Shown here in pieces: positions 1 through 13,251 of a DNA stretch of 64,000 bases. Position 1 is the first letter of the stretch. Each line of letters begins with the position of its first letter. The stretch comes from Cyprinodon diabolis (taxonomy: Eukaryota; Chordata; Actinopteri; Cyprinodontiformes; Cyprinodontidae): the NCBI GenBank assembly GCA_030533445.1, contig CM060065.1:24710974-24774973 (forward strand). The letters are read 5' to 3'. The position numbers were made by a program, and so were the translations under genes. Under the pieces are notes generated by a model. The model was given only the letters and a program-made list of their open reading frames with translations. It was not told the origin of the DNA and searched no databases.

Positions 1-590
1 CACTAACATGGTTCTTTAGTTCATTCCGTGCCCAGAGGAAGGAGTGGGAACCAGTCCGATGCCTTCCTCACAGCTTCCGGCAGGAGCTGCCAGAGAGTTC
101 CAGGAGAGAGGCAGAGCAGAATGACGAGCTGAAGCCAGCAGACGCGGGAGAGCAGATGGATCCGAAGGGAGAAGACAGAGCAGGTGACGAACCAGAAGCA
201 GATGTCCAGGCCAGTAGATCAGAGAGACAAAGAGGTATCAAAGAGGAATCCAAGCCGGGGTTAGGGGACAGATCCAACTTTGTTAACAGATAGAATCCAA
301 ACAGCAGTCCGAAAACAGGGACAGGCAGAAACATACCGGAACAGGGGCTAACCAAACTGAGGGTTCAGAGAAAGAAACAGGTCAGGATCAAGTAATCAAA
401 ACTCTACAGGGTACGCTAAAGAAGTCTCGCACTCTGCTCGAATAATCTGGCACTGATGGCTGGAAAACAGGCAGGTTAAATAGGAGCTGGAACAGGTGGA
501 TCAGATGAGAGGAAATGAAAACTGGGAGGAGCTAGGCAGGTGGAAGAAATTAACTAATAATTCAGTTATCAATGACAAGATCATGACAGA
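1..590 (-). repeat. unclassified dispersed repeat fragment
   Basis: Read on the minus strand this is a pyrimidine-rich, CTG/CCTG-rich stretch with one open frame (355 down to 68) that resembles no protein I know. The style matches low-copy fragments at 3600-3990, 10905-11105, 12545-12720 and 49240-49560, which share phrases about a short tract followed by gagctg or cagctcc near a block of purine-rich DNA. I take these as pieces of one dispersed teleost family of unknown class. No terminal repeats or target duplication were found. No host gene is visible. Confidence 0.35.
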
Positions 591-646
591 GACACCCAGT
601 GACAGTTGCAATCCCAGATTACTGGTAAGTTAACTATAGATAAAGA

Positions 647-1233
647 CACTGCTCAAAGCAATTAAAGGAACACTTTGTAATCAGAGTATAGCATAAAGTT
701 ATTTAAACTTCTGGGTTATTGATTTGGTCAGGTAACTAGCAGAGGGGGTTGTTAATCAGTTTCAGCTGCTTTGGTGTTAATGAAATTAACAACAGGTGCA
801 CTAGAGGGGGAACAACGAGACGACCATCAAAACAGGAATGGTTTTACAGGTGGAGGCCACTAACATTTTTCCCCCTCCTCATCTTCTCTAAATCTTTTTC
901 ACCAGTTTTGCATTTGCATCAGGAGGAGCACTGCCAGAGCCCTACAAAATGTCCTCCAGCAGGCCACTGGTGTGAATGGGTCTGACCACCTCATACTGTC
1001 CAGGAGCTCAGGTCCAGATCTAGGAGGAGATACCCCTGGACACCATCCGTCTCATTAGGAGCATTTTGAGTTGCTGCAAAGGTTGATCATTTTCATTTCC
1101 ATCAAATGATGTGGCATCCCTTTGTTACTGACACATTACCCAGTCCATATCAGTATAAATAGACAGCATGATTTTTTGCCCCTTTAAGATCTGATGTTTT
1201 TTCAAAGTGTTCCTTAAATTTTTTTGAGCAGTG
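647..1233. mobile_element. Tc1-type non-autonomous element (CACTGCTCAAA termini)
   Basis: The left end reads CACTGCTCAAAGCAATTAAA and the right end, inverted, reads CACTGCTCAAAAAAATTTAA; both continue with GGAACACTTTG, so the element has clear terminal inverted repeats. A TA follows the right end, and the left TA is mutated. These CACTGCTCAAAAAAAT termini are typical of a Tc1/mariner group common in fish. The interior has no transposase frame, so this is a MITE or a decayed deletion copy. Confidence 0.65.
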
Positions 1234-1257
1234 TATTAAACTTAACAAGGAATTACA

Positions 1258-2415
1258 CACTGTAAAAACGACAACTCAAAATTGTTCACCTTACTAAGAT
1301 TTTTGCATTCACTGACGATAAAATTGCCAGTTGGAACTTGAACTGTCTTTTGTGAGCCAGTTGAACTCACTTTCATAAGTTTCTGATGAAAAGTTCATCT
1401 TATTCTATAAATTAAGTTGAGTTTACTTAGAAGTTGTAGTTGACACCCAGTCCGAGCGAGGTCAACTTATCTGCGCATGCTCATTTCAAATTTGTCATGG
1501 CAACCGGCTGCTACAGGGTTTCCATGGATTTTCCCAGGAGCTCCCTTCTAAAGTTTGGTTCAGCCATCTGGTCACTCTGCTGGCGGTAACTTTCCCTGAG
1601 GACTCGTCCAAGAGAAGACTAAGGCACTGGTTTCCTGTCATCTCTGGCAATATTGCATTATTTGTAAGGTTTTAACAGGAGTTGGAAAGTAAAAAACTAT
1701 ATGCTGAAACCTGATTTGCTTTAAGCATAAGATTACTTGTTTACATTGTGGAATTGTAAACCTGTTTTTGCCAAAGTGGTCCAAATAAACATGCAAAATT
1801 TAACTGGTTTACTGTCAGGGCTGCTTAGTGGCGTAGTCGGTAGCACTGCTGCCTTGCAGCAAGAAGGTTCTGGGTTCGATTCCTGGGCTGGGGTCTTTCT
1901 GCATGTGTTCTCTCTGGGTACTCCATCTTCCTCCCACAGTCCAAAAACATAACTGTTAGGTTGATTGGCTTCTCTAAATTGTCTTTAGGAGTGAGTGTGT
2001 GCATGAATGGTTGTTAGTCCTGTGTGTCTGGTGACCTGTCCAGGGTGTGCCCTGTGCTACTTGGGACAAGTGTGTAAGAAAATGGATGGATGGTTTACTG
2101 TCAGTGGATGATTTAATGGGGGGGTGGATTTAAACTCAAAAATGTAAGTTATGACAGGGGATGGTAATCTGGATTTAAAATAACTTTTTACAGATAATCT
2201 GAATTTAAAATAATACGTTTTTACAGACTTGAAAGTTCCAGTAACTTGAATTAAAAAAACTTAGTTGGCAGAACTTGAAAAACTTAGCTGACACAACTTA
2301 ATAAGTGTAGTTCTACAAAACTTAAAAAATTAAGTTGATGCCTTCAACTCAAAAATTCTGTGCAGCCGGTTGCCTTGAAATTTTGAGTTGAACTAACTTT
2401 TTCGTTTTTACAGTG
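1258..2415. mobile_element. Old CACTG-ended DNA transposon relic, split by a SINE
   Basis: The left arm begins CACTGTAAAAACGACAACTC and the right arm ends TTTTTACAGTG, giving inverted ends; both arms also carry inverted AACTCAAAATT / AATTTTGAGTT segments. A CA dinucleotide flanks both ends and may be the target duplication. CACTG/CAGTG ends suggest a CACTA (EnSpm)-type or similar non-autonomous family. No coding capacity is visible. A SINE inserted at 1819-2091 is younger than this element. Confidence 0.5.
1819..2091 (+). mobile_element. tRNA-derived SINE, full length, 13-bp target duplication
   Basis: The head carries an A-box-like TGGCGTAGTCGG (from 1829) and a perfect B box GGTTCGATTCC, as in a tRNA promoter for RNA polymerase III. 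The body contains the phrases TCCAAAAACAT and GGTGACCTGTCCAGG typical of a very common teleost SINE. The tail ends in ATGGATGGATGG. The 13-bp target duplication GGTTTACTGTCAG is present at 1806-1818 and 2092-2104, so both ends are certain. Another copy lies at 14001-14379. Confidence 0.85.
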
Positions 2416-2491
2416 CATAAAGTTTTTGTCAGCAATGGGAGGTGAGGTTGCTTGAGGACCCAGATGCAGAGATGAGTGAAGCAGAGATGAG

Positions 2492-3594
2492 TAGGGCTGG
2501 GTACCGAACATCGGTTCTTTTATGGTACCGACCAAAATGCTTCGGTTCTACAGAGTATCGAAACATGCCTCGTCTTTCGGTGCCAAGTTTCGGTGATTGG
2601 TTGTAACACTTAACATGATTGCGTCATCCAGGAAAAATACACAGGTGGTCACGCCTACAGCCAGGGTTCATGTGTATCTGTTGTGAACTAGTTGCGAGCG
2701 TCATGGAACCCCTTTAAAATGCCCCCCAGGTCAAAAGTGTGGCTTCACTTTATTAAGACTGATGCCAATAGAGCGCAATGCAATACATCGTGCACAGAAA
2801 CAATTTAAGAGCAGAAAGTTGCTCGGTGTTTGACTGCAAGAAGAGCGGACCGCAGCCGGCGCAACCATACTCCTCTCAGCAGCCCGTGGGCAGAGCAAAG
2901 CCAGAGCGGAGTGAATCATACTGCTTTCACACTGGACGCAGCAAGAGCAGCAAAATCGCGTCTGCTGCTTCCTTTTTGCTGCCTGTACCAGCTTCTGACG
3001 CACTGCTGAAGCAGCTTTGCTGCTCTGGCTCTCTGACGCGCGGGGGCGGAGCTACTCGATCCTTTATTTGCCTTGCAGCTATATTTGCTGTGATCAATGG
3101 GAATAAAGTAGTTTTATTATGTTTTTAAGTGGAAAAATCCACCTGAAAACTTAATCAGTGCAGTCAGTTCATCCAGATTACCATCCTGCCTTCCAATATT
3201 ATTTCTGTCTGAGCCGCTCAGACCCCCCCATACCAGTGGTGCACTGTCAGTAGGATTCCCATTCAACGGGCTTGTTTGTCTCCTGAGAAAGCAGATATAA
3301 TAATTTTTCTACAGAAAAACTGCTAAGTAAAAAGGTACTCACAATGTAACAGTGAATATTAGACACTGACTTGTTTGCAACTGTTCTTCTTCACTGAAAA
3401 GAATTTTTTTTATGTAAGAGGAAAAATGTAAATGGAAAAATCAGAGCTTAAAATGAAACTCAAGATTTGTACTTTATTATGTTGTGTAATTTTCTTTGAA
3501 TTTATATTATAAAACTGGTATCGAAAAAAGTATCATTCAGGAACCGATATAGAAGTGAAGGTACCGAAAATTTTTGAACAATACCCAGCCCTAG
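2492..3594. mobile_element. Non-autonomous hAT element, 8-bp target duplication
   Basis: The left end starts TAGGGCTGGGTACCGAAC and the right end finishes AATACCCAGCCCTAG, forming terminal inverted repeats. The 8-bp GAGATGAG occurs directly outside both ends (2484-2491 and 3595-3602), which is diagnostic of hAT insertion. Subterminal TACCGA and CGGTT/AACCG motifs recur in both arms. The roughly 1.1-kb interior has no transposase-like frame, so mobility would have depended on a relative. Confidence 0.8.
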
Positions 3595-3599
3595 GAGAT

Positions 3600-4840
3600 G
3601 AGTTCTGACAGATTTAATTGAAGAACACAGGAAACAGAGGTACAAATCCAGAAATCCAACTAAAATGTTAAACAAACCAAAAACCATGGAGACATCAGGG
3701 GAAAACGAGCCTGAGGAGCCACGGAGAGACGAACTGAGTAGACAAGTACAGCAATGACAAGGAACCAGCACTGAGTGACTGCAGAGGTGGATTATTTAAG
3801 GAGGACAGAACAAAGGATGGACTAATGAGCTGAATAAGGAGCAGGTGTGGGTGGAACTGGCAAGAGGGAATTCAAGGGGAAAGAAAACAAGCACAAGGGG
3901 GCAACAGAGAGTAACTAAAGAATGCTTGAATATGATGGAAAATAAAAACAAAACAACTGATAACAGAAAACTGAAAACTCAGAGTCACAACAAATGGGAA
4001 GAACCATAACTGTTTTTTTTCTGTATAATGTTATTATATTCGGCAACATCTCTTTAGCAGCAGTTTGTATTGTTGAAATTGAAATGAGCCACTAACTCAA
4101 AAGCCAACTTCAAAAAGCTAGCTTTCATGCATTTCACAACAAAAATACTAAAGTTAGCAGAACAGCCTAAAGGTATAAGTACTGACAACTCCTTTAAAGT
4201 TAAAGATTAAAACTACTTTGTTTTCTGAACTGGCTAAAATTATTGTCATAATATAAGAAACGTACTTTTTCAGGTTTACTCAACCAAAAAAATATTTTTC
4301 AGCCATAATTTTAAGTCACATAAGGAAACCACATCCTAAATTTGCTAAGTGGTTTATGTCAGTACTCTTGATCAGAAATGAAGACATATAAAGCATCAGG
4401 AAACTGGGCAATTTGCTCTTATAGGGTTGGAAATTTGAAAGGATCGTTGAAAAAATGTGTTGTTCCTCCTTACTGCTATCAGCCAGGTGATGTGGTATAG
4501 ACTCACCTCAGAGGTTTTCAGATACAAGAGGGTCAGCAAGCGTAGGCAAAGAAACAGCTGATGTCCTTAGATTGTGAGAAGGGGGGCTTGTTGAGCCAAG
4601 GTTTGTTAATGAATCTAATAGTCTAGTGTTCAAAGTTCTTGCTTGCACTAAAACATGCATTTCATGTTCATCTTTGTAGGCTTTACCCACATGTTTTGTG
4701 TTGGGATGAAGATCCGGCCCCTTGTAATGGCCATTTTCGTGTCACTCAGCCAATATGAAGCTAGCTTGAAAGTACACTAAGGGAGATTGTCCATTTAAAA
4801 GACCAGTGGATCATTACTTAGCTATGTTTTTGTTTTATTT
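3600..4840. other. Intergenic, no gene seen
   Basis: Purine-rich sequence at 3600-3990 resembles the dispersed family also seen at 1-590 and 10905-11105. Beyond it the DNA is AT-rich with short random frames. I find no exon-like frames with splice sites. Confidence 0.4.
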
Positions 4841-4849
4841 TCTGACACT

Positions 4850-5010
4850 AGTGTCTTAAATTTGATAGTAGAAAAGCAGCAGGTTGGGGTTTAAGAGAGA
4901 GGGCGAAGACAAGCAGCAATGATCTTCCTGGTCGGGATTCAAACCTGGAATGGCTGCATGGAGGACTAAGGCCTCCATACATGGGTGTGAGGTCCTTACC
5001 CCGCCCCATA
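4850..5010 (-). mobile_element. tRNA-derived SINE fragment (second SINE family)
   Basis: Read on the minus strand from about 5010, the sequence carries TATGGAGGCCTTAGTCCTCC, then a B-box-like GGTTTGAATCCCGACC, then CTGCTTGTCTTCGCCCTCTC. This order is that of a widespread fish SINE whose head derives from a tRNA. Ends are not sharply defined and no target duplication was recognised, so coordinates are approximate. Confidence 0.6.
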
Positions 5011-7736
5011 TAATGTTCTCTCATGATGACGTCCTTCGCACACCTGTCTTTGCTGCTGCACAACCAGTTCCTGCAACACCCTACTTTATAATGAACTATG
5101 ATTTTCGTCTTAAAACACATTTTTAATCTGCCATGAATGATTTAGATGTTTCTCTGTTGCAGCACACCTGATTAAAATGATTTCATCACCTCACCAGCAG
5201 ACATTAACCCATTAAACCCAGAGGGTCTTAGGAGCAAATTCCACCTGAAATTACATATGTGAATTAAAGCAAGTACAGCTCCCAAACTATAAATTGGAAA
5301 TACAATTTTTTGGGTTTGTATGACATGAAAAATATTTTTCAAGTGAAACCATATACATGTCACCATAGGTGATTCATAGGTGATTGAACAACGAAAAAAT
5401 TTTAAAATATTTAGCCTTGACATTTTTTTCTCCAAAATAAACACTGCAAAACTGTATAGATCCATGTCTTTCTTTTAACTTAAATGGTGCCAAATGCATT
5501 GTTCAATTAAAAAAAGGGAATCTGGCCAGTTAAATGTGTTGATTTACACTATTGGAGACCTTCTGCATAAGACAAAGCCTTTGCTCCTAAAGATTTAGTC
5601 ATTGATTCATTGAAATTTACCATTGAAAAAACACAATAATATCACCAAACTGAATAGAAAATAAGAATAACAGAGCAAGCTTATGTAACGCATGCTGGTT
5701 ACATCACCTGAAATGGTCGTACCATTACCTCCGACCCCTCATTGAAGAGGTCTGAGCCTCTATTTTCTAATTATACCGTCCATTGGAGGGTGTGACTAGA
5801 AATGAATACATACTGTTGCATTACTCTGGCAGAGTCAGACATGCCAGGTGGAACTAGAGATCTCATTGCATTTGTTTACACAACTATAAAACAAAAAGTA
5901 TTTGTGAAAAAATCATTTTGAAACATGTTTTAGAGAATTTAAACCCCATCTGGATGAAAGACCTTGTGACTGTGTTTTGGCCATTTTTATAACTGGATCA
6001 ATATGAGCAAGTGTCAAAATGGCTCTTTATTGCTGTAGAGGCCTGTTAAGGATTTAATCATAAAGGCTAAGTCAAGTCTGTGGCTACACGTAAAACACGC
6101 AGGACAAAGGGATTTAAGGAGCAGGCTGAGAACCACTGTGCCATAGGAGCTTCAGCCACCATCTAAACAAGACTTTTTTGTGGTTTGTTTTCAGATTTGA
6201 CAACTAAAGGCATTTATCTCCTTTCCTCCCTAAAATGTAGCAATATTAAATGAGTTTAAATGCTTGAGTAATTTTCCGCATCAGTATTCTAAATAAAATA
6301 ATGTATGTTTTTTTTTTAAAGAATAAAAACCAATGTTCCAAATCCGCCCATGTCTCTGCCACGTCTCGCCCATAAATTGCTGGAGATAGACACTGGCCTA
6401 CCATGACCCTGATTAAGGATTAAGCGGAAGAAAACGGATGGATGCATGGAACAATGTCGTAAATCTTACCATGCTGTTTTAAATGTTTTTCACCACAATA
6501 TCATGAAGCTGGTATTTTTTTATACCAGCATAATCTCATAGGATGCACCTTGTTGAAAGAAAAAAAAAACCACTATATTAGTAGAGCCCCAGTGTTCATC
6601 TCCTCATACTAATGATGCCCTTCCTCCCCCTGCTGCTATTTGGACTTCATTTGTTAACCAAAGCAAAGTAACGTCAATATGGTATAGCACAATCTTATCT
6701 TCAGATAAAAAGTGGTCGGATAAATAATCATAAAAAAACAGGCACTGAAACGACTATGGTTTGATAGGTGTAGGTTTACAACCAGGCCTCCTGCTGGTTA
6801 CTAGAAAAATAAAAAAGCTGCTGACTGTCCACCACCAACCATCTGATTTAGGACTCACCCAGATTATGACTCTTCTATATAAAAAAACAAAACACAATTG
6901 CTTATTAAATTCCCTAAAAAGAAACTTTATGGTGATCATGTTTACACAGCATATGGGCTAAAAATGGGCAAAAATAAATAAAATTCATCTTTTTAAAATG
7001 TTTGTAAATACAATCTGGATTTTAAAAATGTGATAAAGGAAAAATATTTTATCAGGTTTTAGTAACTGTAAGTAAAGTTTTAAATGGCAAAACAAGAGAT
7101 TTTTATCAGCAAAATATTCCACTTAAACTAAAATTTGGAAGTTAAATATAAATCATCATTACTCATCTCTACTTTCTTTAAATGCATTTCTTTAAGTTTT
7201 GAACAGCTTCAGTTCAATTCTGACCCCTGGCTCATGCATGGCTCATTACCAATGAATAAATTAACCATCTGACACTCATGCACATAACTTAATCAGTTTA
7301 TGTACTTAATCATATGTATGAATAATAATAAAATAATATTGTAATCTTATCTGCTTTTCAATTTATGTTTTTAAAAGATTTTAAATGACACCCTTCTTTA
7401 TATCGGCTTTCAATCGAATCTCTATTGGGGATAATGACCCCCTGATCAGGCCATAATAACTTTAAGTAGCCTCTTTCTGGTATTTATTTACAAATTTTCT
7501 TGCGATATAACAGATAGAAAAGTACTCTCAATCATACATAAAGCCTGTAAAAGATTGTACAAAGGTGGGTGCAAATTAGTTACTTAATGTCTTTCATAGA
7601 GATTTTAGTTTATATAGTTCTAATTCTCATCTATACAAGCTTAAAACTCTTATTAAGATCTTAAAAAAAATGATCATCTTCCAAAGTGGAAGATGAGCAT
7701 TTCACAACAGCGGTGAAAAAAAAGCCCATAACTTCT
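5011..7736. other. Intergenic, AT-rich, mostly unassigned
   Basis: No exon-like frame with splice sites is visible on either strand. A possible decayed 3' SINE piece lies near 6340-6450 (GGAGATAGACAC, then a GGATGGATG tail), with only a weak flanking repeat. If the irag1-like gene has a further 3' exon it should lie here or beyond the left edge, but I could not identify one. Confidence 0.4.
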
Positions 7737-10700
7737 TCAAGATTGCATAGAAAACTCAGTTGGATTGCTCCCAATATTCCCAGAGGCTTCACCCCCCCAC
7801 CAGCTGTTGAGTGAAATGTAAATATCGGCTGAGTCTATTTTCAGAGATCCTCTGGGAATACCACTATGAAAGGAAGTAGCTTTAATCCATCTCTGTCGCA
7901 CTGTGTACCCCATTACCACGATAACAGCATCAATGTATTTATGTGAGGCAGTCACCATACCATTCATGGGCAGCTGAGGAGGCTCTGGGACTTCTGGGAC
8001 AGCAGGAGATGAAACAGGAAGTTCTGTACCGTCTTCCTTTTCAGATCCAGCAGGAACTAGGAAGCTTATTGCACCTGTTTCAGGATGATCGGGCTGCCTA
8101 AGACTTGAGGACTCCTGGAAACCATAAACAGAGAATATATTTTATACAAGATTACTAAGATTATAGTAGAGCATGGGAAACATCAGCATCTGTAGATGTG
8201 AAGAAATGCTCAAAGTAGCTTGCGGTGAAAAAGATATGATATTGTCCAAGGTTAATGTTGATGGTGAAAATGTGTCCCAAAATGTAAGACATTTGTATTA
8301 TATCAAATGTTCCATTTAGATTTATGCACTACTTTTAGGGTAGTTCTTTAAAAAAGGCTTTTATAATCCAAGTTGTTTGTCTTGTGTTTTTTTTTATTTT
8401 TATAAAAACATGTAGCATTTGTTTCTGTCAAAAAAACACACACCTTTTTAGGTTGCATAGCAAGCAACTGGCCAACAAGCTGAAGGAAACTGGTTCCACA
8501 AGGTTCATTTTTGGGTATCTGAGGAAAGGGGTCTGATGTCAAATGGATTCCATGCTCTTCAGAAAAAAAAAATATTTTACCTTAAAGGTATAGTCGAGGA
8601 TGTTCTTTTTCCGGGTGGATCATCAAAATAAGTGGTCCTCCTAATTTTCAATCATTCTGTAGATATGTTTATGTAAGGCCTTTCTACGTGCTCGTCTCCA
8701 TTTTCACTTACTGGTTGTGAGTCTGACTTACTTTCTTTTGGAAAGTAAACTTGTATGAGAGATGCAAACAGCAAACTTTAAACAGAGCATGCATGAGGAG
8801 AAATGGGCCTGTGCATTCTTTCGCTGCGTTAAATAGGCGTTGCCTCTCGGCAGCGGGTACAGGGTTGTGCATGTGAATTTCTTTTTTTCGAGTGAATAGG
8901 GCAGGTCTTTTAAAAAATTCGTGAGAAACCTCCACTATACATTTAAGCTTCTCCTTACATAAAACCATAACACAACAGTTTGTCTCATACTATGTCAAAG
9001 AATGAGAAAATGTTGATAACTTTACATGGACTCTGGTGAGAGGAGGCTGAATACCCTCGCATTATCGGGTTGCCATTTAATACGCTGGCAGACTTTCTTA
9101 ACTGAAGATCCACCAATAAAATACATATTCCTTGTCTAGTTTTTTTGCTTTGTTTGTTTTTAGTTACTTCATGCTGAAACTTCATTTAAATTGTAAATTC
9201 AAATGTATTATTTGGTGACATTATGTATAGAGTATCGATTAGTTACAATGTGAATAATCTGTCCCTGTTCCTGTTAAATATTAGCACAACTTTAAAAATG
9301 ACAGACCTCAGAAGGATGTTGCTTCCTTATGTCCAGCGACTCAGCGGTGGAATTTGCTCGGCCCATAGCCTCCTCCACCTTCTGGGTGATGCTCCCCATC
9401 TTTTCTCTCACTTGGCTCACTTTCTGTTCACTTTGCCTCACCAGCTCAGCCATCCCGAGGGCACTGCTGACCATCGCTTCGATCCTCTGAAGGGTCACCA
9501 GGAGCCCACCTGAGGTCACCTGTGGTTCAGTATGTTTTGCCTCTAAGGCTGAGGTCTTCACAGGCTCTCCAACAGTGGCTGAATTGCCCTGGTCGCTCAC
9601 CGCCTTTTCCAAACTTTCATCTGGTTGCTGTCTCTCTGCCTCCCCTTTCCTGTGAATGATAGGAGCTTGACTTGTGTGTTTTTGCTCAGCACAGTCTTGT
9701 CCTGGTTTCAGAGAGGCCTGCAGGTGACAGAGCTGCTTTTTCATATCCGTGATGGCATCCTCCACTTGCAGAAGCTTCGTTTGTGTCTCCGGGCCTTTCT
9801 GAGACACTGAGGCTTTCTCTCTGTAGGCTTTTATCTCTTCTACTTCAACCTTAAGCACCTTCTTAACCTCCTGCATCAGAGTCCCAGCCAGGCTTTGCTT
9901 TTGCTCCTTCTCCCAGGCTCTCTGCTTCTTCTTCTCTTTCCCCCCTCTCTCCTCCCACACAGACCCAAACAGCTCAGCCTCTTGCTGCCTGAAACCACCA
10001 CCACAGCTTTATAAACATCTTTTTACAAACTTTTATCTTGTTCACTCTAGGCATTAAAGGCGCACTTTTGCAAGACAGTAACTCTTGCAGGTCGTGTAAT
10101 GGAGATACTCGTAAATAGGCTGTCAAAACCAGGCACTGGTTTTATAAGCTAAACTCTTGCGACTAACATGGGCAGCATCCTTCATCACCATAACAGGAGA
10201 AAGAGGTAAAAACTCACTTACATTTTTGGAAGTTGGTTTCTTAGAGATGCTGTTTGCTGCAGATGGGAAGGAAAAGGCCTCTCCTGTAAGAGAGAGGACA
10301 CTTAATGTGTAATTCATAATTTTTTCCAAATGTAATACCCCAACAGTCCCCCATCCTCACTGTCTCAGGATATCTGCTGTGAAGAATAACTGAGACACTG
10401 TTGCCACATTGAAAGAGACATGGATCAGACAGAATGACATGATGGAGGAGATGATCTGTGAGCCTACCAACCTGCTGCATGTCCTGGATCTCGCTCTGTA
10501 AGGAGCGCTGGTTTGGAGGATCTGAACTGTGGGGACTCCGAGAAGTGAGGCAGTGTCTGTCAAACCTGCCAGGAAGCAGCACGGTTACCTTAACAGTTAA
10601 CTGAAAAAGCTTCTATATATCATGAATATAGCTTCTTATAACGTCACTTTTGCTAATGACCACTCTTCTCTGCATTTTTTTGTTTTCTGGTGGAGGGATA

Positions 10701-12275
10701 TTTTATATTTAAATCCCGTTCTCTACTTTAAAAACCTATCATATTATTAGTGTATGCTCATTCAGTAGTGAAAAGGAGCAAATTCTTATATTCTTAATTG
10801 TTTTTTGTAGCTTAAGACCTTTATTTCCCTCCACAAAAAGCGGAAGGTTAGAAGTAATTAAAGTACCGGTCCATAGCACAAGAACAAAAATCTAAAGCTC
10901 CAACACAAACAGAGGCATGCAAAACAGCTGGATCTGGTGAGCTGGCAGCAGGACAGAGAAAGTAGACTGGCTAATAAAAGCAGAAGCAGAGACACGGCTG
11001 CTTCCAATGGTTACTAAGAGCTAATGAAAATAGGATGACTAATGAAAAACAACTGAAGATGGCACACAGTTATGGTGATTACAACTATGTCTGAGGCAAC
11101 TATTTAAATACACATCACAATAAATAAAGACATGAAAAGCCAAGATCAATCTAGCAAATAAGGGGAAAATAATACTGATCCAAAAACACAAAGATGGGAT
11201 CTTAACTAAAAAAAAAAGAAATAATTACAGACAAAAGAAAGAAAGAACCAATGAAAGGTTTGATTGTGTTAGATCCAGCGTTAGTAATGATCAGCTGTAC
11301 TATTGATGGGACTCTCCGCAGTGACACTTATTACCTGAGCAGTTGCTGGTGGGAATGCTCCTGTAATCTCATCAGCTCTGACCGTAGATCCTGAAACACC
11401 ATAACACAGAAAACATGCTGCACATAATAGTCCCAACTAAAACCAGGTTTTTTCCACTTTGATTTGAACAACATACCTCTATCATATTGTGATTTTCCAC
11501 ATGAAAGTTTCTCATCTTGTCCATAAGGATGCTTTTCTAAAAAGCCACATTTAAACGCTGTAAAAAAATACTCTGAACTCATAATCAGCATTAAATTTGC
11601 ACACCTTTGTTATTTCTTTGTCTTTCAGAATCATCAGATTCACAGTTTCTTCATGTTCAGCCTGTAAATAAAAACATAAAGTTATTCAAAATTGTGAAAA
11701 CTAAGGAAAGCATGCAGTTTGGAGCTAACCCTTAGCTGGGTGTTAATCCTCCTCAGTTTGTTGACAGCCTCGTCAGAGCAGGCCATTTCAAAGGTAAGTT
11801 TTTCATTCTGTGTGAACAAAACCCGGAGTTTTATTCATTTGAAGACAGAAAAGCAAATAGTTAGGGTCTTCCTTACCTTGTCTTCGAGCACTCTAATTTG
11901 AGCCCTCAAGTTTTCAGTGTCATTAGTCTGAAAGAAGAATTCCTTGTATAAAAACAAGACATGCATTTAGTAAATATAAGTTTGATTTCTCTGTGTTTGA
12001 TGTACCAGCTGGGTGAGCCTTCTATGAGTATAGCTGGCTGTTTCCTGAACTTCTTTTAGAGTCTGATGGGTTTCTTCCAGCTCCTCTGTCAAACATTGAG
12101 CTTTTATGGATGATCTCTCAGAGCTGCATGTTCAAAACACACAAATGAATCAGGTTAGTAAAGACGTTTAGATATAGTAAACACTTCTATTTCTATCTAA
12201 ACTAACAGAAAAAAAACATCAAAATGGAATCTGATGTTAACTATACAACAAACAAATAGGTATTTAATTTGATTA

Positions 12276-12348
<73 letters not shown>

Positions 12349-13154
12349 AAACAGAAACAGGTAATCCATACATGGATGGATGAATTAGAATAAATATCTA
12401 AGTGAAGCTCATGCTCCAAAAGAGATAAATTAACCTCCTCAAACCTAATGGTGTCTGCTTGGGATCGAGCTCTGCTGCTTATAAAAGTGGAGCCCATGTG
12501 ATTTTTAAAAAATGTTTCCATGTACAGCCTATGAATCCATGACCCTCCAGTTGTTATTATTTTAGTCTATTTTATTTATTCGGTTAATGCCCCCCTTGTG
12601 TTTCCAGTGTTTTTAGTCTCCAACTGTTTGCCATGTTATTGCAGTCTCCTCCTGCCTATTTTTGGTGATCCCATTTTGTTGTGTCCCTTCTTCTAATCCC
12701 TGTTTGTTTATATTACAACCCTCACTGATTTCATCTCTATTGAGCCAATGGGCAAAAACCCCCAAAAAAAAAAAACAATTTGAGCTATTTGTAGCTTCTT
12801 CTCCTGCTTAACTCAATTTTTTCTATTACACCAAACTCCTGTTCAGTTCGCTTCCACTGATTTGAGTTTTATACTAGAAAAAGACATTAAACTTTAATAA
12901 ATGAAACAAACCTAATGAGCAGAAACTTCAGTAATAACTCGACAAATCATATTCTTTAGTTTTAGTTTTTATTCTGTGAATAATCGAAACAGTTCAACTT
13001 TATGTTTCTTAATTTTACTGTATCAGCATATTATGTGTCAGTAGTGGAAGTTCATGTATGTCTCCTATTTTTATGATTGATTGATTGACTTGATTGATCT
13101 CTCAATGGAGGAATGTACCGTTACATTGGCTCAATAGTCAAAAAGAAGAAGGTG

Positions 13155-13251
<97 letters not shown>

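Noticed and set aside
2731..3128. Overlapping 90- and 116-codon frames
   Set aside because: Both lie inside the non-autonomous hAT element at 2492-3594 and resemble no transposase.
7737..7960. [14 protein letters not shown]... as a separate gene
   Set aside because: It is the 3' continuation of exon 17 of the irag1-like gene or read-through into intron; no independent start signal or family match.
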